NCBI GenBank assembly: GCA_037953745.1
Contig: JBAKBP010004441.1
Span: forward strand, 62,001-126,000
DNA from: Lithodes maja
Taxonomy: Eukaryota; Arthropoda; Malacostraca; Decapoda; Lithodidae
Reading direction: 5' to 3'
DNA length: 64,000 nucleotides
Below the pieces are notes generated by a model, which was given only the letters and a program-made list of their open reading frames with translations, ran no database searches and was not told where the DNA came from. The position numbers were made by a program, and so were the translations under genes. Of this stretch, positions 59,823 through 64,000 are shown in pieces; the stretch's first letter is position 1, and each line of letters opens with the position of its first letter.

Positions 59823-59888
59823 TATGTGTAAGTTTATGTGTGCGTGTTTGTGTAGAAGTGTTTGTGAACTGTATGCGTGTAGAAGTAA

Positions 59889-60232
59889 TTGTATTTAAGA
59901 AAGGTGACAACATCTAGTGTTTCAAATCATCGTCCAATTAGTTTGACATCAGTTTAATAAATCATGTATTGCCCACACATTCAGAGAGCATCTGGAATGT
60001 CGCCAACAAATTTAAGACTCTCAGCATGGATTCACGAAAGGTTGGTCCTGTCTCACTAATTTATTGACTTTTTTTCCCAAGCATGAAACAGTAGAACATG
60101 AACAAGACTACGATCAAGAACAAAGTAGAGCTTCAAGAAGAACAAAAGTAGAGGCATAAAAGTACACGATATGGGTTGGGTGTGAAAAGGATCTGCCTTG
60201 TGTGAGCTAATGGGTTTTCTGCAGACTCCCGT
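59889..60232 (+). pseudogene. Degraded CR1-like LINE: RT fragment joined to 3' UTR
   Basis: Weak RT similarity: FKKGDN...SNHRPISLTS and QHGFTKG.SCLTNLL are readable across frames at 59889-60070. The sequence then jumps to the LINE 3' UTR end (GGGTTGGGTGTGAAAAGGAT ... CTGCAGACTCCCG) at 60172-60232. The middle is deleted. Confidence 0.6.
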
Positions 60233-60235
60233 GTA

Positions 60236-60594
60236 TGTGGGTGGTAGAGTTTGTAGTTGAGTTTAGGCAGCTGTGACTTGCAGTGGATGTAATGTGTGTT
60301 TGTGTGTGTATGTATGGATGTGTGCGTGTAAAAGTGTTTGTGTGGGCGGGGGAGTCTTCATACTAGAGTTGAGACAGCTGTGACTTGTAGCACAGGGGGC
60401 TTATGTGGATGTAATGTGTGTGTGTGTAATAGTGTGTGTGTGTATGTAAAAGTGTGTGTGTGTGTTTGTGTTGGGGGGGGGGTAGACTGTATACTAGAGT
60501 TGAGACAGTAGCACAGGGGGATTACGTAGGTGTAGTTTGTGTGGGTGGGTGGGTGTGGGTGCATGCGTGCGTGCGTGTGTGTGTGTGTGTGTGT
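60236..60594. repeat. Older roughly 120-130-bp repeat units (right group) and (GT)n
   Basis: Three units with GTTGAGACAGCTGTGACTTG, TAGCACAGGGGGCTTATGTG and GT runs. The last ends in GCGTGCGTGTGTG up to the LINE start. Confidence 0.75.
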
Positions 60595-60726
60595 CGTTGG
60601 CAGCCGTGGTGAACGGACGTGCCCTGTCCAGCTCCGTGACTTTTACAGTGAACTTATAACTTTGAACTCTTGAATCATTGCTTTACTGTGATTATCGAAG
60701 GTGGTATTTGAATATTAAAGTGCATA

Positions 60727-63114
60727 ATGGAAAACCTACCACCTTCGGATACTTACTGTGCAATATGCAACAAACAATGTTTACTGGAGTGTTTGAAGTG
60801 CCAGAAATGTAAAAGTTCTATCCATGCTGACTGCTCAAACCTCCCTGCTTACGTCATAGTGAACTTCTTTAATACAAGGTGTCAGTACACTTGTGAAGAA
60901 TGTGCAAGAAAACAGCTGGGCGACGATTGTGACCGGTTGTTTGCGCAGGTGTACACCATATTGGAGAAGGAGAGGGAGGTAAGACAACAACAACGATTGG
61001 AGCAGGAAGGTGCTGTAAATGACGTTGATGAAGTAAACGAACTTGACAAAGAAAATAAACTTAGTGAGGAAAATGATGAAAGTATTGGGCCAAACGAACC
61101 GTCCTCACAAAATAAAAATACAAAACACTCTACTGGCAAACAAGGCAACACCCAAACTACCGCAGGAAATGGAAACCAGACTAGCGACCAACGGAAAGAG
61201 AAGGTATGCTACTATTACAAAAACAACAAGTGTAAATATGGACTAAGGGGCCGCGATTGTCCGTATGCTCACCCCAGACTGTGCACTAGGTATATGGTAA
61301 ACGGCTGTGACCCAGTAAGAGGGTGTAAAAAAGGTAAGGACTGCGTCTATCTACATCCACCAATATGCTATGGGTCAGAAAGAAAACGGGAGTGTTTGAA
61401 TATGGAATGTAAAAGACTACATTTGAAGGGCACTCGCCGCTACCCCCCCCCCCCCCCCCCTCTGACCATCAAACTACCGAACAACAAACAAGGCAACAGG
61501 CAGCCCCCGCCAAACAACTACCCGCTCGGTCAACCATACCACCACCAGCCCCTAAACCACACAATGCATGGGAAAGTGGACCCCCACACCAGACTGAAAA
61601 ACAACAAAATGCAACTACAGTCTTTTTTTATAGCAGCAAATGCAACAAGTACAGCAACATATACTGCAAGTGCGGAAAGCAGTGCCGTGGCAGTGGGGCC
61701 CCACGCACCCGCTACAAGGATACCAGCAACAACAGGTGGCAGCAATGCCGACAGCCTTCATAAAATAATCACTCTAAATATTGCTGGCCTCTTACCATAC
61801 AAATTTAGAGGCAAAATAAAATTACTCTCAGAAGTGGCACAAACTGAAAATGCTTTTATAATCTCCCTAACAGAAACACACCTAACAGAGGAAATCAGAG
61901 AAGCTGAAATAAAAATACCAAACTTTGTATCATATAGAACGGACAGACCAAAACAAAAGAAAAAAGGCGGTGTCATCACCTACGTGGATGGCCACTTTGC
62001 AGCTAGGACACAAGTTCTCCACTCAGAATCAAACTTGTACACAGAATCCCTGGTACTATACATTAAAGACCTTGATTCGGTATATATAAATATATACAGG
62101 CCACCAGCGTGCCCAACAAATAAATTTAATGACCAACTAACAAAGATTAGAGAAGTAATTAACTCACTACCACCACCCATGCCTACCATTATGCTCACTG
62201 GTGATCTAAACTTCCCGCTCATAGACTGGGAGTTGGAGAGTGTATATGGAGGAGCAGGGGACATGCGGACTCAGGCAGAAGCTGTCCTGAACTTTGCGGA
62301 GGATTTCTGTTTACATCAAGCCATCAACACTCCCACAAGAGGTGACAACATACTGGACATTGTGATGACAAACAATGATGACCTTTTACATAATATTACT
62401 GTAAACAAAACTAATCTCTCAGATCATAACATCATAACCCTGACGACCAGCTTACCTACAAATATGCAAACTAGAATTCCCAGTGCAGCACAACAAGCAC
62501 CAAATTTCAGCCGAATGAACTTTCACAGCGAGTCGGTCTGCTGGGAAAGTTTAAAGAGAGACCTCGGTGAAGTAAACTGGGATTCACTCATGAAAGACTG
62601 CGATCCTGAGGCCCAATACGACATACTGACGACTATATGCTTGGAAATATCAGAGAAATATGTACCGTTGAGGAGATCGTCTAATAAGACCTCTCCTTAT
62701 AAGGGTAACATACCAAGGGACCGAAAAGTTCTGATGCGAAAGAGAACAAAACTAAGAAAAAAACTCAAGAACACCAACAACATTGAAATACGGACGCAAA
62801 CCAAAAACAAAATTACCATCATAGAAGAAAAACTTAAAAGGTCAGTTAAATTAGAAGATGACTGGAAAGAAATACAAGCCGTGGCATGCATTAAAACCAA
62901 TCCTAAATACGTTTACAAGTATGCCTCAAACAAGTCAGTAGTGAGAGCGAGTATTGGCCCACTGACTGACTCAGACGGCCAAACCATAAACGAACCTCAA
63001 GAGATTGTTGAAGAACTACTGCTCCAGTACAAAAGTGTCTTCAGCAACCCTGTGAAAGACAAAATAATCAACTCACCTATGGACTTTTTTCGTCACGGTA
63101 CTGACTGCACATAA
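60727..63114 (+). CDS. LINE polyprotein: PHD finger, three CCCH fingers, AP endonuclease, RT start
   Basis: 795 codons. Residues 11-59 form a C4HC3 PHD-type finger: C11-x2-C14, C25-x2-C28, H33-x2-C36, C56-x2-C59. An acidic linker follows. Three CCCH fingers come next: C161/C169/C178/H182, C186/C194 or C200/C206/H210 and C214/C223/C228/H232. A proline run encoded by C18 and a low-complexity Gln/Asn/Pro region follow. Then the endonuclease: N351 (LNIAGL), E383 (SLTETHLT), G492-D493-L494-N495 and S565-D566-H567. The N-terminal fingers would serve RNA/chromatin binding as ORF1 proteins do. The frame ends at a TAA (63112-63114) within the region before the RT, probably a mutation, because the same frame carries straight on into RT sequence. 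Confidence 0.9.
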   Translation: MENLPPSDTYCAICNKQCLLECLKCQKCKSSIHADCSNLPAYVIVNFFNTRCQYTCEECARKQLGDDCDRLFAQVYTILEKEREVRQQQRLEQEGAVNDVDEVNELDKENKLSEENDESIGPNEPSSQNKNTKHSTGKQGNTQTTAGNGNQTSDQRKEKVCYYYKNNKCKYGLRGRDCPYAHPRLCTRYMVNGCDPVRGCKKGKDCVYLHPPICYGSERKRECLNMECKRLHLKGTRRYPPPPPPLTIKLPNNKQGNRQPPPNNYPLGQPYHHQPLNHTMHGKVDPHTRLKNNKMQLQSFFIAANATSTATYTASAESSAVAVGPHAPATRIPATTGGSNADSLHKIITLNIAGLLPYKFRGKIKLLSEVAQTENAFIISLTETHLTEEIREAEIKIPNFVSYRTDRPKQKKKGGVITYVDGHFAARTQVLHSESNLYTESLVLYIKDLDSVYINIYRPPACPTNKFNDQLTKIREVINSLPPPMPTIMLTGDLNFPLIDWELESVYGGAGDMRTQAEAVLNFAEDFCLHQAINTPTRGDNILDIVMTNNDDLLHNITVNKTNLSDHNIITLTTSLPTNMQTRIPSAAQQAPNFSRMNFHSESVCWESLKRDLGEVNWDSLMKDCDPEAQYDILTTICLEISEKYVPLRRSSNKTSPYKGNIPRDRKVLMRKRTKLRKKLKNTNNIEIRTQTKNKITIIEEKLKRSVKLEDDWKEIQAVACIKTNPKYVYKYASNKSVVRASIGPLTDSDGQTINEPQEIVEELLLQYKSVFSNPVKDKIINSPMDFFRHGTDCT

Positions 63115-64000
63115 AAACTGACAGACATAACTTTAAGCAGAGATATCATAGAAGGAGCAATTAAAGAGATGGCTACTAACTCGGCAGCTGGTCCCGACCA
63201 CTTCCCTGCTGTGCTCCTTAAACGTTGTGCTAAAGAGCTGAGCGTTCCTTTGCTCTTTCTTTATAGAACTTCATTAGAATCTGGTATAATACCAAAGAAA
63301 TAAAAAAGTGCCAACATCATACCAATCCACAAGGGATGGTCGAAGACAGAGGCAAAAAATTATCGACCAGTTGCCTTAACCTCCCACATTATTAAAGTCT
63401 TGGAGAGAATAATGGTTAAGAACATGGCTCAATATCTCTTAACAAAACAACAAAATGAACCAAGACCAACATGGTTTTCGCACTGGGCGTTCATGCCTCT
63501 CCCAACTGCTTGCCCACTATGAAATTTTGTTAGAAAAGCTGGAATATAACAAAAATGTTGATGTGGTCTATCTTGATTTCGCAAAAGCCTTTGACAAGGT
63601 AGACCACGGCATTTTGTTACACAAGATAAGACAAATGGGCATTACTGGAAAGCTCGGGATGTGGCTGCACTCGTTTCTTACTGATAGGGAGCAGTGTGTA
63701 GCAGCTAGTGGTGCAGTGTCTCGGCCGTCGGTGGTCAACAGTGGGGTGCCACAGGGATCGGTCCTTGGACCTCTGCTATTTCTGATCCACATATCTGACA
63801 TAAACAGACACGTCTTACACTCGTCTGTAGCTTCTTTTGCCGATGACACCAGGGTACTGAAGGAAGTTTCTTCAGTATCGGATGCCGAAAAATTACAAAC
63901 TGATCTGGCATCACTTTACTCGTGGGCAGAGCATAATAACATGTCCTTCAACGACAACAAATTTGAGCATATACATTACAGTTCAGGGGGAATCAATTAC
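63115..64000 (+). pseudogene. RT domain of the same LINE, with stop and frameshift
   Basis: In the same frame as the upstream CDS: KLTDITLSRDIIEGAIKEMA, TNSAAGPDHFPAVLLKRC, a TAA at 63301, then IIPIHKG and NYRPVALTSHIIKVLERIM. A one-base shift near 63455 moves to NQDQHGFRTGRSCLSQLL, VVYLDFAKAFDKVDHG, NSGVPQGSVLGPLLFLIHIS and SFADDTRVL. Both catalytic sites are preserved. Only three lesions in about 3.3 kb point to a fairly young copy. Clade placement (CR1/L2/Daphne-like within the Jockey superfamily) is tentative. Confidence 0.85.

Larger units (their letters stand above)
60595..64000 (+). mobile_element. PHD/CCCH-containing LINE, 5' complete, cut by window edge
   Basis: The sequence changes sharply from (GT)n to TCGTTGGCAGCCGTGGTGAA at 60595, a 132-bp leader precedes the ATG, and the coding region then runs through zinc fingers, endonuclease and RT to the window end. 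Both 5' UTR and start are present, so this copy is not 5'-truncated. The 3' end lies beyond 64000. Confidence 0.8.

Noticed and set aside
58472..59898. Frames of about 400 codons on both strands (RYTCITGGLC / HVYLHNPPVI repeats) as a repeat protein
   Set aside because: They arise because the 30-bp unit is a multiple of three and stop-free in some frames. Both strands are equally open, flanks are simple repeats and there is no start context.
60727..61440. Host zinc-finger (PHD plus CCCH) gene
   Set aside because: The fingers run in frame into an AP endonuclease and then RT, so they belong to the LINE.

Overview
The window looks like repeat-dense nuclear DNA of an arthropod, most likely a decapod crustacean. 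This is inferred from degenerate LINEs of types common in arthropods, long (CA)n, (GA)n and (TA)n tracts, and an interstitial CCTAA (TTAGG-type, arthropod telomere) tract. I see no convincing host protein-coding gene, rRNA or functional tRNA. Every long open reading frame is either retrotransposon-derived or a by-product of a tandem array whose period is a multiple of three.

Layout. 0-3.3 kb: a decayed EN-RT LINE carrying two later insertions. 3.3-7.2 kb: a chain of palindromic hairpin units and a 1.9 kb long-TIR element with a 9-bp target duplication. 7.2-8.5 kb: a 49-bp minisatellite. 8.5-23.4 kb: a patchwork of short inverted-repeat elements (MITEs), a 1.86 kb solo LTR, LINE tails, SINE-like copies and two minisatellites. 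23.4-26.9 kb: a jockey/BS-like LINE inside a TTTTGATATTG-type array, itself interrupted by a TTAA-flanked insertion. 27-31 kb: a GT-rich tract, a 37-bp minisatellite of about 49 copies and a 29-bp array. 31-36.2 kb: MITEs, a possible second LTR and a degenerate array. 36.3-38.6 kb: a tRNA-derived SINE and a CR1-like RT. 38.7-42.0 kb: a nearly intact RT with a probable C-terminal restriction-like endonuclease. 42-50 kb: simple repeats, a second SINE copy, LINE 3' ends and arrays. 50-57 kb: a 30/33-bp array, MITEs, a possible Helitron end and a 27-bp array. 58-60.6 kb: a 30-bp array of about 41 copies. 60.6-64 kb: the 5' part of a LINE whose single ORF joins a PHD finger, three CCCH fingers, an endonuclease and RT, running off the right edge.

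Family names used below are local. Family A is a roughly 180-215 bp MITE (TTAACCC...GGTAC...GGGTTAA). Family B is a roughly 330-430 bp MITE (TTAAGGGG...CCCCTTAA, with an internal GCTCGCTATCGCTCGCCAGG motif); its + orientation begins with the AT-rich end followed by CTAGACCTCCATCAAGC. Family C is a roughly 375 bp near-palindromic relative of B. Family H is a 227 bp TTAA element. Families D, E and F are TA-flanked elements. S1 is a roughly 500 bp retroposon-like repeat with a (CAA)n tail.

The main theme is how these parts interact. TTAA-flanked elements insert end-to-end sharing one TTAA, older copies act as targets for LTRs and LINEs, and three of the large minisatellites appear to have grown out of the ends or interior of the MITEs themselves. 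Insertion order can be read in several places because removing the insert restores an open frame or a continuous repeat.
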